From NCBI RefSeq assembly GCF_000813825.1, contig NZ_JWTA01000004.1:434001-498000 (forward strand): a DNA stretch of 64,000 nucleotides. The letters are read 5' to 3'. Numbering within the stretch: position 1 is the first letter of the stretch; each line of letters begins with the position of its first letter. Below are positions 15,474 through 24,572 of this stretch, in pieces. The stretch is from Chryseobacterium taiwanense (lineage in GTDB: Bacteria > Bacteroidota > Bacteroidia > Flavobacteriales > Weeksellaceae). The notes beneath the pieces are model-generated. The model ran no database searches and was not told the origin of the DNA. It saw only the letters and a list, made by a program, of their open reading frames with translations. The position numbers were made by a program, and so were the translations under genes.

Positions 15474-16256
15474 TTATTCAAACTTCAATACAAACATAAT
15501 AGCTCTTGTCTGTAAAGTTGATATAGCCGACGCCCAATAAGGAGGAGTTGTCGCATTATCAGCTACAATCTCGTTATTCATGAAGAATGTACCTCTGATT
15601 GCAGGAGTCAATTTAAATTTATTGAAATAAAACTGGATACCCATTTCTGCAGACCAAGCAAAGTTATGCGTTGTAGATCTGAAAACCTGTTGCATATTGT
15701 CGTCAGTAGAATCTGAATTTGACTGTAGATTTACAATGTAGTTCACCCCTGCTGCAACATATGGTCTTGAGTTATACCATCTTTGCCCATGAAGCTCTAA
15801 CAATACAGGAATATCAACTAAAGTAGATTTCACTTCTCTATTTCTATCTTTATCTGTAAGAGTCATTGGAATAAACGGATCGTTAGTCAATGTTCCATTA
15901 GAGTACTGGTTATTATAACTGGTATCAAATATTAATTTTCTTTGAGCAAACTGTAACCCTGGCTCCATTCTTAGGTCTAAATAATCATTAAGCCTCCATT
16001 TTGCGATAAGACCAGCCCCAAAACTTGTACTTTCTTTAGATGAAACAAGATTCTGGTTCCCATAGGTTCCATATCTTGGATTAAGTACGATACGGTAATC
16101 CAGCATATTGCCATTCAAATAAAATCCCCAACTGAACTTTTGCTCATCAAAGTCTTCCAACTTATCCATTCTGTTTCGGGTTCTGAATTGTGCATTTGCC
16201 AAAACTGCAATATTTACTGACGCTAAAACCAGTGCTCTTAATAAAAATTTATTCAT
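15474..16256 (-). CDS. porT: PorT-family outer-membrane beta-barrel (type IX secretion)
   Basis: The 260-residue protein has a signal peptide ending NAQF and a body of alternating amphipathic strands ending in a terminal Phe-rich strand IMFVLKFE, as expected for a small outer-membrane barrel. WGFYLNGNMLDYRI and DLRMEPGLQFAQRKL are typical of the porin/PorT family of Bacteroidota. PorT is required for the type IX secretion system and gliding in relatives, and its location next to the menaquinone methyltransferase gene is a conserved arrangement I recognise from Flavobacteriia. Other secretion genes are not in the window. Confidence 0.82.
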   Translation of the reverse strand: MNKFLLRALVLASVNIAVLANAQFRTRNRMDKLEDFDEQKFSWGFYLNGNMLDYRIVLNPRYGTYGNQNLVSSKESTSFGAGLIAKWRLNDYLDLRMEPGLQFAQRKLIFDTSYNNQYSNGTLTNDPFIPMTLTDKDRNREVKSTLVDIPVLLELHGQRWYNSRPYVAAGVNYIVNLQSNSDSTDDNMQQVFRSTTHNFAWSAEMGIQFYFNKFKLTPAIRGTFFMNNEIVADNATTPPYWASAISTLQTRAIMFVLKFE

Positions 16257-16259
16257 AGG

Positions 16260-16991
16260 TTACTTTGTTGCTTTATAAATTGTGGCTATACCTAAACTTA
16301 GTTTTTTATATTCAACTTTTTTAAATCCTGTATCTAAAAGAATTTGTCTCATCTTCTCCCCAAAAGGAAAAGCGTTTACAGAATCCGGAAGATATGTATA
16401 TGCCCTATTATCTTTTGAAACCAATCTGCCTATAGCAGGTAATATATTTTTAAAATAAAACATATAAAATGGTCCTAAGAACCCCTCAACCTTTGAAAAC
16501 TCCAGTATATAAACACTCTTGTTATCTTTAACAACTCTTCTTAATTCTGCTAACCCTTTGGTAAGGTTCTCAAAATTCCTTACTCCAAATGCAACGGAAA
16601 CAGCATCAAATCTATTGTCCTCGAAAGGTAAATTTTCTGCATCCCCCTTTTGCATGGAAATTTTGCCGTCTAAATTAAGTTTTTTTATCTTAATAACGCC
16701 AACATTTAACATTTGTTGCGATAAATCTAAACCAATTACTTTGGAACCTGTTCCTTTTTCTATTGTAATTGCTAAATCTCCCGTTCCTGTAGCCACATCC
16801 AACACTTCTTGTGGTTGATCATTTTTCATCCACTTCACCAAAGTATTTCTCCACAAAACATCAATTTTCAGAGATAAAACACGATTCAGAAGATCGTATT
16901 TCGGTGCAATATTGTCGAACATATCCTCTACCTGGCTTTTCTTTGTAGCCTCAGAATTGTAGGGAGTAACTTGGTTGATATCTTTTGTCAA
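16260..16991 (-). CDS. menG: Demethylmenaquinone methyltransferase
   Basis: The 243-residue SAM-dependent enzyme performs the last step of menaquinone synthesis, the C-methylation of demethylmenaquinone. Visible features are VEDMFDNIAPKYDLLNRVLS (about 21-40), the SAM motif VLDVATGTGDLAI (about 64-76), GLDLSQQML and the family signature VAFGVRNFENL (about 132-142). Menaquinone feeds the cytochrome bd oxidase encoded elsewhere in the window. It is followed by porT after three bases and preceded by a membrane-anchored protein, forming a three-gene unit. The ubiE name is also used for this family. Confidence 0.95.
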   Translation of the reverse strand: MTKDINQVTPYNSEATKKSQVEDMFDNIAPKYDLLNRVLSLKIDVLWRNTLVKWMKNDQPQEVLDVATGTGDLAITIEKGTGSKVIGLDLSQQMLNVGVIKIKKLNLDGKISMQKGDAENLPFEDNRFDAVSVAFGVRNFENLTKGLAELRRVVKDNKSVYILEFSKVEGFLGPFYMFYFKNILPAIGRLVSKDNRAYTYLPDSVNAFPFGEKMRQILLDTGFKKVEYKKLSLGIATIYKATK

Positions 16992-16994
16992 AAC

Positions 16995-17564
16995 TTAAAA
17001 CTTGTAATATTCTTTATAATAATTAAGGTAATCCTCTTTTCTGAAAATCTTCGATCTGGATTCTACCTGCTGAATGTTTTTAATAACTTTATCATAATCT
17101 TCATCTACATTATAATAAAAATCATCGGTGTAAAGCTTATTGAAACGTCTTGCCCCTCCATAATATGCCTTTCCGTCGATAATTGTTTTATCAAGAGCCA
17201 AAAGTAATGAATCTTTTTTAAGATTGTATCCATAATATTGATCATTCACATAATAATCCTGATGCGCAATATTAATCAATCCACGAATTTTGTTTACTTC
17301 AAACGCAGAATCGTAAAGTAACTTTTTATTTTGATCGAAAACTTTAATAGAATTTTTCCCTTGGTTCAAATCTACATGAACAAACTGCCCAGCAGCAACA
17401 ATTCCTTCAGAACCGTTATTAATCTTATAGTAATAAGTATTGGGCGTAGGATTATCTACCACATAATAATTCTTCTTGGCTAAAAAAAGGAAGTAGATCC
17501 CAAAGGCAATGATAAACACCACAACTGCAATAAGTAAGCCTTTTAAGGACGAATTGTTTTTCAT
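16995..17564 (-). CDS. Membrane-anchored protein of unknown function
   Basis: I do not recognise this 189-residue protein. It begins with a single membrane helix (about 9-29) and then a Tyr/Asn/Asp-rich periplasmic part with little predicted disorder. The segment YYYKINNGSEGIVAAGQFVHVDLNQG looks like a small beta-sandwich, followed by a helical acidic end. It is three bases upstream of the menaquinone methyltransferase gene and so is part of the same operon. A TAAATTTG box on the minus strand (17587-17594) lies just upstream and may be its promoter. Quoted segment positions are about 44-70. Confidence 0.7.
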   Translation of the reverse strand: MKNNSSLKGLLIAVVVFIIAFGIYFLFLAKKNYYVVDNPTPNTYYYKINNGSEGIVAAGQFVHVDLNQGKNSIKVFDQNKKLLYDSAFEVNKIRGLINIAHQDYYVNDQYYGYNLKKDSLLLALDKTIIDGKAYYGGARRFNKLYTDDFYYNVDEDYDKVIKNIQQVESRSKIFRKEDYLNYYKEYYKF

Positions 17565-17631
17565 AGATTGTAAAGTACAATTTTTGCAAATTTAATAATA
17601 TTTTTAATTCTCCGTTATTAATATTAATTAT

Positions 17632-17639
17632 TAACTTTG
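17632..17639 (+). promoter_or_regulatory. -7 box TAACTTTG before the FabH-like gene
   Basis: TAACTTTG fits TAnnTTTG and lies 27 bp before the ATG at 17667. It faces the minus-strand TAAATTTG at 17587-17594, giving a compact divergent promoter region. No clear -33 box is seen. Confidence 0.5.
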
Positions 17640-17666
17640 CATCTTTAAAAAAAATCATATAAACGA

Positions 17667-18734
17667 ATGCCGAATACGATCATTATTGGTTCTGGATCTT
17701 ACCTTCCTACAAGGATTATTGGAAGAGATTATTTTCTAGATTCAGAGTTTTATTCAGAAGACGGGGTGAAGATTGACAAGCCTGCTGAGGAAACTATTGC
17801 GAAATTTGTAGAAATCACAGAAATAGAAAACAGGAGATTCATAGAAGAAGATCTTTCAAACTCACAAATCGGTTACGAAGCTGCAAAAATTGCTATTGCA
17901 GATGCTAAAATAGATCAGGAAGAATTAGACTATATTATTTACGCAAGTAATTTCGGAGAAGTAACCGTGAATGGTTATGCTGATTTCATGCCGACAATGG
18001 CTGCGAGAGTAAAAAACAAACTAGGCATCAAAAACAGAAAATGCATCACTTATGATATGCTTTTCGGATGTCCGGGATGGGTAGAAGCTATGATTTTAGC
18101 TGATACATTAATTAAGGCTGGATCTGCAAAAACAATCTTAGTAATCGGAGGTGAAACATTAAGCAGAGTAACGGATCCATCTGACAGAAACAGAATGATC
18201 TTTGCTGACGGAGCCGGGGCTGTTGTAGTAAAAGCTACGGATAAAGAAAATGTTGGAATCATTGCTCATAATACAATTTGCGACAATGGTATCGAGCTTG
18301 ATTATTTAGCAAACGGACCATCAATCAACAAAGAATCTGATCAGACTCGTTTATTTGTAAGAATGCAGGGAAGAAAGATTTATGAGTACGCTCTTAAAAA
18401 CGTTCCTGCTGCCATTAAAGAAACTATCGAGGATGCAGGTCTATCTATTGAAGATATCGACAAAATCTTAATCCACCAGGCAAATGCTAAAATGGATTAT
18501 GCCATGATTGAAAGACTTCACAAACTTTATAACGTGAAAGAGTACGATCACTCTATTTCTCCAATGACAATTCAAGACCTTGGAAACTCGTCAGTTGCAA
18601 CAATTCCTACCATGTATGATTTAATAATTAAAGGAAAAATGGAGGGTCAATCGTTTAAAGATAAAGGTAACGTTGTGATGACTTCGGTAGGTGCCGGAAT
18701 GAACATCAACGCTATCGTTTATAGATTTCCTTAA
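17667..18734 (+). CDS. 3-oxoacyl-ACP synthase III family protein
   Basis: FabH-like condensing enzyme of 355 residues. The catalytic Cys is in MLFGCPGWVEAM (about C132). The His and Asn of the triad appear in ILIHQANAKMD (about 268-278) and DLGNSSVATIPT (about 300-311). It is longer than the housekeeping FabH, with an insert DSEFYSEDGVKIDKPAEE near residues 25-42, so it may act on a different acyl chain or in a pathway other than initiation of fatty acid synthesis. It is a single gene with its own terminator. The family is certain but substrate is not. Confidence 0.88.
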   Translation: MPNTIIIGSGSYLPTRIIGRDYFLDSEFYSEDGVKIDKPAEETIAKFVEITEIENRRFIEEDLSNSQIGYEAAKIAIADAKIDQEELDYIIYASNFGEVTVNGYADFMPTMAARVKNKLGIKNRKCITYDMLFGCPGWVEAMILADTLIKAGSAKTILVIGGETLSRVTDPSDRNRMIFADGAGAVVVKATDKENVGIIAHNTICDNGIELDYLANGPSINKESDQTRLFVRMQGRKIYEYALKNVPAAIKETIEDAGLSIEDIDKILIHQANAKMDYAMIERLHKLYNVKEYDHSISPMTIQDLGNSSVATIPTMYDLIIKGKMEGQSFKDKGNVVMTSVGAGMNINAIVYRFP

Positions 18735-18757
18735 TATTATTTTTAATTTAAAATATA

Positions 18758-18791
18758 AAAAAGCACAGGGAAACTATTCTTTGTGCTTTTT
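18758..18791 (+). terminator. Terminator after the FabH-like gene
   Basis: AAAAAGCACA and TGTGCTTTTT form the outer stem of a hairpin with a partly paired interior, followed by a T-run. It ends just before the phosphoesterase start. Confidence 0.75.
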
Positions 18792-18803
18792 TTACATTTA
18801 GTT

Positions 18804-20012
18804 ATGCAGAAAAATTTTTTAATTATTGCCGCTATCTTTCTATTTTTAGAAATTTACATTTATCAGGCAATAAAGACATTAACAGACAACTTCTGGATAA
18901 GAACCGGATATTGGGCAGTATCTTTAATCATTTATGGTATTTTCGCCTATGAAGTCACTCATTTTAGCAGAGCGGACAGAAGTACCACAAGAGCTCAAAT
19001 CATGATCTCTTTATTCTTGGTTTTTATTCTTCCTAAAATTTTCATCGTTCTGTTTTTATTAATTGATGACATAGTAAGAACCGGAGGTTATTTAATTGGA
19101 CTCACACATTCCTCTACCGAAAACTTCTTTCCAGAGAGAAGAAAGTTCTTAAGTTTGGCAGGATTAGGATTGGGAGGTGTACTTTCTGCTTTATTTATCG
19201 ACGGTATCACATTTGGAAAATACCGCCATAAGGTAAGAAGAGTCCGAATGAATTTCAACAATCTTCCTAAAAGCTTTAAAGGCTATAAAATCGTACAGAT
19301 TTCTGATGTTCATAGTGGAAGTTTTTCTGACCCAAGCAAATTGGAGCACGCCATTAATTTAATTAACGAACAAAATCCTGATTTGGTTTTATTCACAGGA
19401 GACATGGTAAATAACGTTGCCGATGAATTCAAACCTTTCATCCCTCTATTCTCAAAAATAAAAGCAAAAGATGGCAAGTTTGCCGTACTAGGCAATCATG
19501 ATTATGGGGATTATGTAAATTGGGATTCAGCGGATGCAAAAAAGAAGAATCTTGACACGTTAATTGACTACGAAAGACAGGCTGGTTTTGACATGCTTCG
19601 AAATGAGCACCGAATCATCGAAAAGAATGGTGAAAAACTCTATATTCTTGGGGTTGAAAACTGGGGCTTGAAACCGTTTCCTCAATTCGGAAGATTAGAT
19701 GATGCTTTAAAAGACGTTCCTGAATCAGCTACAAAAATTTTGATGAGCCATAATCCTACCCATTTTGATTATGTGGTAAAAAAACATCCCGGAAATGTTC
19801 ATTTGACGCTTTCAGGTCACACTCACGGAATGCAGTTTGGATTAGACTTAAAAAATATAAAATGGTCACCGGTTCAATACAAATATCCAAAATGGGCCGA
19901 TTTATATGAAAGTGAAGGAAAAATGCTTTACGTTAACAGAGGTTTCGGAGTATTGGGATACCCCGGAAGAGTTGGTGTTTTACCGGAAATTACTCTTTTT
20001 GAATTGGCTTAA
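18804..20012 (+). CDS. Membrane-anchored metallophosphoesterase
   Basis: The 402-residue protein starts at the ATG at 18804 (MQKNFLII); the upstream in-frame GTG lies in the terminator. It has about four N-terminal membrane helices, a twin-Arg-like ERRKFLSLAGLG near 120, and a calcineurin-like domain. Metal ligands are visible in ISDVHSG, FTGDMVNN, VLGNHDYGD, MSHNP and SGHTHGMQFG, the complete set for a dinuclear metallophosphoesterase of the YaeI/YkuE type. The relatives act on phospholipid or lipid-linked substrates at the membrane; the substrate here is unknown. It is a single gene. Confidence 0.88.
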   Translation: MQKNFLIIAAIFLFLEIYIYQAIKTLTDNFWIRTGYWAVSLIIYGIFAYEVTHFSRADRSTTRAQIMISLFLVFILPKIFIVLFLLIDDIVRTGGYLIGLTHSSTENFFPERRKFLSLAGLGLGGVLSALFIDGITFGKYRHKVRRVRMNFNNLPKSFKGYKIVQISDVHSGSFSDPSKLEHAINLINEQNPDLVLFTGDMVNNVADEFKPFIPLFSKIKAKDGKFAVLGNHDYGDYVNWDSADAKKKNLDTLIDYERQAGFDMLRNEHRIIEKNGEKLYILGVENWGLKPFPQFGRLDDALKDVPESATKILMSHNPTHFDYVVKKHPGNVHLTLSGHTHGMQFGLDLKNIKWSPVQYKYPKWADLYESEGKMLYVNRGFGVLGYPGRVGVLPEITLFELA

Positions 20013-20020
20013 TCTTTTAT

Positions 20021-20187
20021 CCCACAGATTTCACGGATTTACACAGATGTTTGTGGATAATTTTTGTTGCTTAAAATCTGTTTGATCTTTAGAATGAGTG
20101 AGAAATGATTTTGATCCCTAATAGTTTTTACTAATCTTTTCACGAATTAAAACATAAACACCTGTGTAAATCCGTGAAATCTGTGAG
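20021..20187. repeat. Long inverted repeat around a 110-bp spacer
   Basis: The left arm (20021-20049, containing CACAGATTTCACGGATTT) and the right arm (20159-20187, containing AAATCCGTGAAATCTGTG) are complementary over about 27 bp with one or two changes. The spacer has no ORF. It fills the 184-bp gap between two convergent genes, and no clean T-run terminator is seen, so it may itself act as a bidirectional terminator. Elements with this arm sequence are familiar from other Bacteroidota intergenic regions. Confidence 0.7.
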
Positions 20188-20196
20188 AAAATAAAA

Positions 20197-20949
20197 TTAA
20201 AAAATATAATCTTTCATACGAGAAGTGGCTAATTCTTTCTCATTGATCCAAGTAAGGAGGGCATCTAATTTGTCCTCCATTTTTTTGCCCGAATTCATTC
20301 TTCGATAAAACGGGATATCAAATTGGTACTTATTAAAATCTGTAAACTGCCAGGAATTAAGATAGATCAGAACAAAATTATCATTCTTTAATGTTTCGAA
20401 AACCATATTCTGGTAATACTTCATAGGCAGCACCTGAAATACAAAATCATTATACGGCAACTGACTGTAAGGAGAGATACTTTCCGGAACGATACTTAAT
20501 CCATCCTCTTCTGTGATTTCCGTATCTCTTTTCAAGCGCTTAAATGGGAAAAGAATATTCGCATTATCGATGTTGGAAACATAATTAAATTCCAACAGCT
20601 TTAAACTTTCCTGAGACAGCTTAACATCTTTCTGACGAATTCCTCTGATCTGTTTTTCTAAAAAATCCTGACTCGATTTCTTGGTTTCTTCAATTGTATG
20701 GAGATCAGAATTTTTATTATAAAAAGCAATTTCATGCCCTTTGGATGAAATTGCTTTTATTAAATTTTGAAGTTTTTCAACAATAGAAATTTCAATAAAA
20801 AAACTTGCTTTAATATCATGAAGATCTAAAATTCTGAGAACAGCTTTTGTATTATCTTCTGTGATCTTTAACCTCTCATCATCAGAAATCTGAATACCGT
20901 TTTTAGTTTCAGCCTCCATATTTATGATGTTAAAGGTCAATAAAATCAT
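20197..20949 (-). CDS. Polysaccharide-deacetylase-like protein, degenerate active site
   Basis: The 250-residue protein resembles the NodB deacetylase fold: a first strand ILLTFNI, NTKAVLRILDLHDIKASFFIE (about 33-53), then SSKGHEIAFYN (about 69-79). In active family members the first strand carries an Asp-Asp and the GHEI segment runs on to a second metal-binding His. Here the Asp pair is absent and the GHEI His is followed by AFYNKN, so the zinc site seems lost. It may be a pseudoenzyme or a remote variant. An internal Met (MEAETKNG) ten codons in is an alternative start. No polysaccharide genes flank it. Confidence 0.6.
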   Translation of the reverse strand: MILLTFNIINMEAETKNGIQISDDERLKITEDNTKAVLRILDLHDIKASFFIEISIVEKLQNLIKAISSKGHEIAFYNKNSDLHTIEETKKSSQDFLEKQIRGIRQKDVKLSQESLKLLEFNYVSNIDNANILFPFKRLKRDTEITEEDGLSIVPESISPYSQLPYNDFVFQVLPMKYYQNMVFETLKNDNFVLIYLNSWQFTDFNKYQFDIPFYRRMNSGKKMEDKLDALLTWINEKELATSRMKDYIF

Positions 20950-21032
20950 TTAAAGTAAAGTTTATATAAAATTTATATTTAATTAATAATCAAGTGTTAA
21001 AAAACATTTTATTTAAAGTTAAATTTAAGTAA

Positions 21033-21998
21033 TTAGTTTTTACCTAATTTTACTTTTAAATTTTTGATCATATCTTTTGACATTTCAGAAATTCCGAAAT
21101 CATACGTCAATCCCCAATCCTTTTTCGCTACAGAATCATCAATCGAAGCCGGCCAAGAATCTGCAATCTGCTGTCTGAAATCCGGTTTATAATCGATCTC
21201 AAAACCTGGGATTTCATTCTTGATTTCTGCTGCCAATTCTTTTGGAGTAAATGACATTCCACCCAAATTATAAGATGAACGAACGGTAAGATTTTCTGAT
21301 GGAGCTTCCATTAATTTCAACGTTGCATTGATCGCATCATCCATATACAACATCGGCATTCCAGTATTTTCAGAAATGAAGCTGGTGTATTTTCCTTCTT
21401 CAATCGCTTCGTAAAAAATCTCTACTGCATAATCTGTAGTTCCTCCCCCTGCAGGAGTTTTCCATGAAATCAATCCAGGATATCTGATACTTCTTACATC
21501 TACTCCATATTTATCAAAGTAATATTCGCACCATTTTTCTCCCGCCATTTTAGAAATTCCGTAAACAGTTGTAGGATTCAATACAACATCCTGCCCTACA
21601 TTTTCTTTAGGGATTCCTTTTCCAAACACAGCGATAGAACTTGGCCAGAAAATCTTTTTAATTAGTCCTTCTTTCGCCAATTCACAAAAATGAAGAAGAG
21701 GTTCAAGATTCAGTTTCCAAGCAAAAATTGGCTGCTTTTCTGAAGTTCCGGATAGCAATGAAGCTAAATGATAAACTGTAGTGATTTCATAATCTTTGAT
21801 AACTTGTCTTACCAATTGAGTATTGGTAACATCCATTCTTTCGTAATGACCTGCAGAAGTAATCCCCTTTTGCCATCTGTCAAGACCGGAAGCAACCACA
21901 TTATCTGCTCCGTGAATTTCAACAAGCCTGTTTGTAAGTTCGGTGCCAATTTGTCCTAAAGCACCAGTAATCAGTATTCTTTCCGTATAGGATTCCAT
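21033..21998 (-). CDS. L-threonine 3-dehydrogenase, short-chain (epimerase-like) type
   Basis: The 321-residue extended SDR protein has the nucleotide-binding GALGQIGTELTNRL (about 12-25) and the catalytic Ser and YGISK (Tyr-x3-Lys, about 147-151). The segments IFWPSSIAVFG, VRSIRYPGLISW and PMLYMDDAI match what I know of the short-chain L-threonine dehydrogenase of Flavobacterium frigidimaris, unrelated to the zinc-type Tdh. It would oxidise threonine to 2-amino-3-ketobutyrate with NAD. The partner kbl is not adjacent. A UDP-sugar epimerase role is less likely given those segments. Confidence 0.85.
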   Translation of the reverse strand: MESYTERILITGALGQIGTELTNRLVEIHGADNVVASGLDRWQKGITSAGHYERMDVTNTQLVRQVIKDYEITTVYHLASLLSGTSEKQPIFAWKLNLEPLLHFCELAKEGLIKKIFWPSSIAVFGKGIPKENVGQDVVLNPTTVYGISKMAGEKWCEYYFDKYGVDVRSIRYPGLISWKTPAGGGTTDYAVEIFYEAIEEGKYTSFISENTGMPMLYMDDAINATLKLMEAPSENLTVRSSYNLGGMSFTPKELAAEIKNEIPGFEIDYKPDFRQQIADSWPASIDDSVAKKDWGLTYDFGISEMSKDMIKNLKVKLGKN

Positions 21999-22087
21999 TT
22001 TACTTATTATTAGTTGATTTGAGCAAAAATAAATATTTTAAATCCTATCTTAAAACAAAATTGTAAATTCGGTTATAAAATTTGTCA

Positions 22088-23773
22088 ATGAAAAAAATCA
22101 CCATATCGCTTATCCTTTTTTCTCACACGGTTTCAGCACAATACACCGACATCAATATCGTCAAAGAAGTCAAGGTGAAAAATAAAGGAGTTGTGGTTTC
22201 TGCCCATCCTCTCGCAAGTGAAGCCGGAGCAAAAATTCTGAAAATGGGAGGCAATGCCTATGATGCGATTACTGCCACACAATATGCTTTAGCAGTGGTT
22301 TATCCACAAGCTGGAAACATCGGAGGTGGTGGTTTTTTAGTGGGAGTAAAAAATAACGGCGAAAAATTTACAATCGATTACCGTGAAACAGCCCCAAAAA
22401 AAGCTTCGAGAGATATGTATCTTGATACAACAGGAAAAGCCAATACAGATCTATCCCAAAACGGAAGATTAGCCGTTGGAATTCCCGGAAGTATCGCAGG
22501 TTTCTTTGCCACTTTAAAGTATGGGAAACTTCCTATGGATAAAATCATTCAGCCTGCAATTGACCTTGCTGAAAAAGGATTTGCCATCACTGAGCAAGAA
22601 GCCAATTTACTGAATTCAAATAAGCCTCATTTTCAAAAACACAACCAGTCTTCCATTGTTTTTGTGAAAGATACACCTTGGAAAGCAGGAGATATTTTGA
22701 TTCAAAAAGAATTAGCTGCAACTTTAAAATTAATTCAAAAATCAGGTTCAAAAGGGTTTTATGAAGGAAAAACAGCAGAACTTCTTGTTTCTGAAATGAA
22801 AAAAGGAAATGGAATCATTACACTCGAGGATTTAAAGAATTATAAAGTAGCGGAAAGAAAAGCTTTAGAATTTGATTATAAAGGAAACAATATCGTTTCG
22901 ATGCCATTACCTTCGAGCGGAGGAATTTTATTGGCTCAAATGTTAAAAATGGCAAGTTATGAGAATCTTGAAAAATATCAACAGAATTCCACACAAGCTG
23001 TTCAGATCATGACAGAAGCGGAAAGAAGAGCTTATGCTGACAGGGCAGAATATATGGGCGATCCTGATTTTATTAATGATAAAACTTCCTATCTGATCTC
23101 TGATGATTATCTTAAAAACAGATGGAAAAGTTTTAACTTCACAAAAGCAACTCCAAGTTCTGAGGTTGGAAAAATCATTAAACAACCCAAAGAATCTACT
23201 GAAACCACCCATATTTCTGTTATTGACAAAGAAGGAAACGCTGCGGCTGTCACTACCACTTTGAACGGTTTATACGGAAGCAAAGTCGTTGTTTCGGGAG
23301 CAGGATTTTTCCTGAATAATGAAATGGATGATTTTTCGGTAAAACCCGGTGTTCCGAATATGTTTGGAGCAGTTGGCGGAGAAGCCAATTCTATTCAGCC
23401 GAACAAACGAATGCTTTCATCAATGACTCCTACGATTGTTTTAAAAAACAAAAAACCTTATATGATCGTAGGAACTCCGGGAGGAACTACTATTCCTACT
23501 TCTGTGTATCAATCGATTGTAAATGTTATTGATTTTAAACTAAATGCTAATATTTCGGTAAATGCTCCAAAATTCCATCATCAATGGCTTCCTGAAACAG
23601 TGGCTTTTGAAAAGAATTTCCCTGAAGCAACCATTAAAGATCTGGAAAAACTAGGTTATAAAACCGAAAAATGGGGACAAATAGGCAGAACGGAAATGAT
23701 TTTGATTGATGACAACGGGAATATTCATGCGGTTGCAGATGGTCGAGGCGATGATTCTGTAGCCATTGAATAA
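22088..23773 (+). CDS. ggt: Gamma-glutamyltransferase, secreted
   Basis: The 561-residue product starts at the ATG at 22088 (MKKITISL); the track-extending TTG two codons before is not needed. The signal peptide ends VSAQYT. GGT breaks down glutathione and other gamma-glutamyl peptides in the periplasm. The proenzyme self-cleaves ahead of a Thr; ESTETTHISVIDKEG (about 377-391) contains that Thr (TTHISV). NIGGGGFLVG, the MPLPSSGGILL oxyanion region and LNNEMDDFS complete the family set. It is upstream of the two-component system but with its own spacing and no terminator seen. Confidence 0.95.
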   Translation: MKKITISLILFSHTVSAQYTDINIVKEVKVKNKGVVVSAHPLASEAGAKILKMGGNAYDAITATQYALAVVYPQAGNIGGGGFLVGVKNNGEKFTIDYRETAPKKASRDMYLDTTGKANTDLSQNGRLAVGIPGSIAGFFATLKYGKLPMDKIIQPAIDLAEKGFAITEQEANLLNSNKPHFQKHNQSSIVFVKDTPWKAGDILIQKELAATLKLIQKSGSKGFYEGKTAELLVSEMKKGNGIITLEDLKNYKVAERKALEFDYKGNNIVSMPLPSSGGILLAQMLKMASYENLEKYQQNSTQAVQIMTEAERRAYADRAEYMGDPDFINDKTSYLISDDYLKNRWKSFNFTKATPSSEVGKIIKQPKESTETTHISVIDKEGNAAAVTTTLNGLYGSKVVVSGAGFFLNNEMDDFSVKPGVPNMFGAVGGEANSIQPNKRMLSSMTPTIVLKNKKPYMIVGTPGGTTIPTSVYQSIVNVIDFKLNANISVNAPKFHHQWLPETVAFEKNFPEATIKDLEKLGYKTEKWGQIGRTEMILIDDNGNIHAVADGRGDDSVAIE

Positions 23774-23788
23774 CAAAATAAAAACATA

Positions 23789-23817
23789 AAAATTTCATTC
23801 AAAATTTCTTCAAAATT
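23789..23817 (+). promoter_or_regulatory. 11-bp direct repeats before the response regulator
   Basis: AAATTTCATTC, AAAATTTCTTC and AAAATTG follow one another at an 11-bp period, ending 20 bp before the ATG. Repeats of one helical turn are typical OmpR-family binding sites, so this may be an autoregulatory operator. Confidence 0.45.
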
Positions 23818-23836
23818 GTATTAATACATTAGCAAT

Positions 23837-24511
23837 ATGAAAATTTTAATTATAGAAGACGAGTCAGAGCTATCTAAAAGTATTGCTGAATACCTATCTG
23901 AAAAAAGCTATTTGTGTGAATTTGCTTCTACTTTTCATGAAGCTATGAACAAAATAGAAGCATTTGATTATGCCTGTATCATCTTAGATATTATGCTTCC
24001 TGATGGAAATGGTCTTGCTATTTTAGAGGCTCTAAGAAAAGAAAATAAACAGGATGGTGTCATTATTGTTTCGGCTAAAAACGCACTGGATGATAAAATA
24101 CTGGGGCTGCAAATGGGAGCCGATGATTATCTTACTAAGCCTTTTCATCTTTCTGAATTAATGGCAAGGATCTACTCTATTATCCGCAGAAAACAATTTA
24201 ATAATTCGAATACTGTCATTCAAAATGAGTTACAGATAGATCTTTTAGCCAAAACTGTTTCTATTAACGATCAAATGATTGAGCTTACCAAAAAGGAGTT
24301 TGACCTATTGATTTACTTTATTGGCAACAAAAATAAGGTCATTTCCAAAAGTACTTTAGCAGAACATTTATCGGGTGATTTTGCAGATATGCTCGACAAT
24401 CATGATTTTGTGTATGCGCATATTAAAAATTTAAAAAAGAAGCTTTACGACGCCGGATGCAATCATTATTTGAAAACAGTTTACGGAACCGGATATAAAT
24501 GGATCTCCTGA
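23837..24511 (+). CDS. OmpR-family response regulator
   Basis: The 224-residue protein has a receiver domain (about 1-115) with acidic pocket IIEDESE, phospho-acceptor Asp in CIILDIMLPDGNG (about D51), Thr/Ser in VIIVSAKNA and Lys in DDYLTKPF. A C-terminal winged helix (about 125-224) ends with VYGTGYKW, the standard OmpR/PhoB pattern. It is partnered by the histidine kinase 61 bp downstream. A downstream PAP2 phosphatase and TauE-type gene may be targets. Confidence 0.94.
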   Translation: MKILIIEDESELSKSIAEYLSEKSYLCEFASTFHEAMNKIEAFDYACIILDIMLPDGNGLAILEALRKENKQDGVIIVSAKNALDDKILGLQMGADDYLTKPFHLSELMARIYSIIRRKQFNNSNTVIQNELQIDLLAKTVSINDQMIELTKKEFDLLIYFIGNKNKVISKSTLAEHLSGDFADMLDNHDFVYAHIKNLKKKLYDAGCNHYLKTVYGTGYKWIS

Positions 24512-24572
24512 TGAAAAAGTAACAAAAATCTATTTCAAAAAACCGTAACTTATATTTCCTCAACATTTTATT

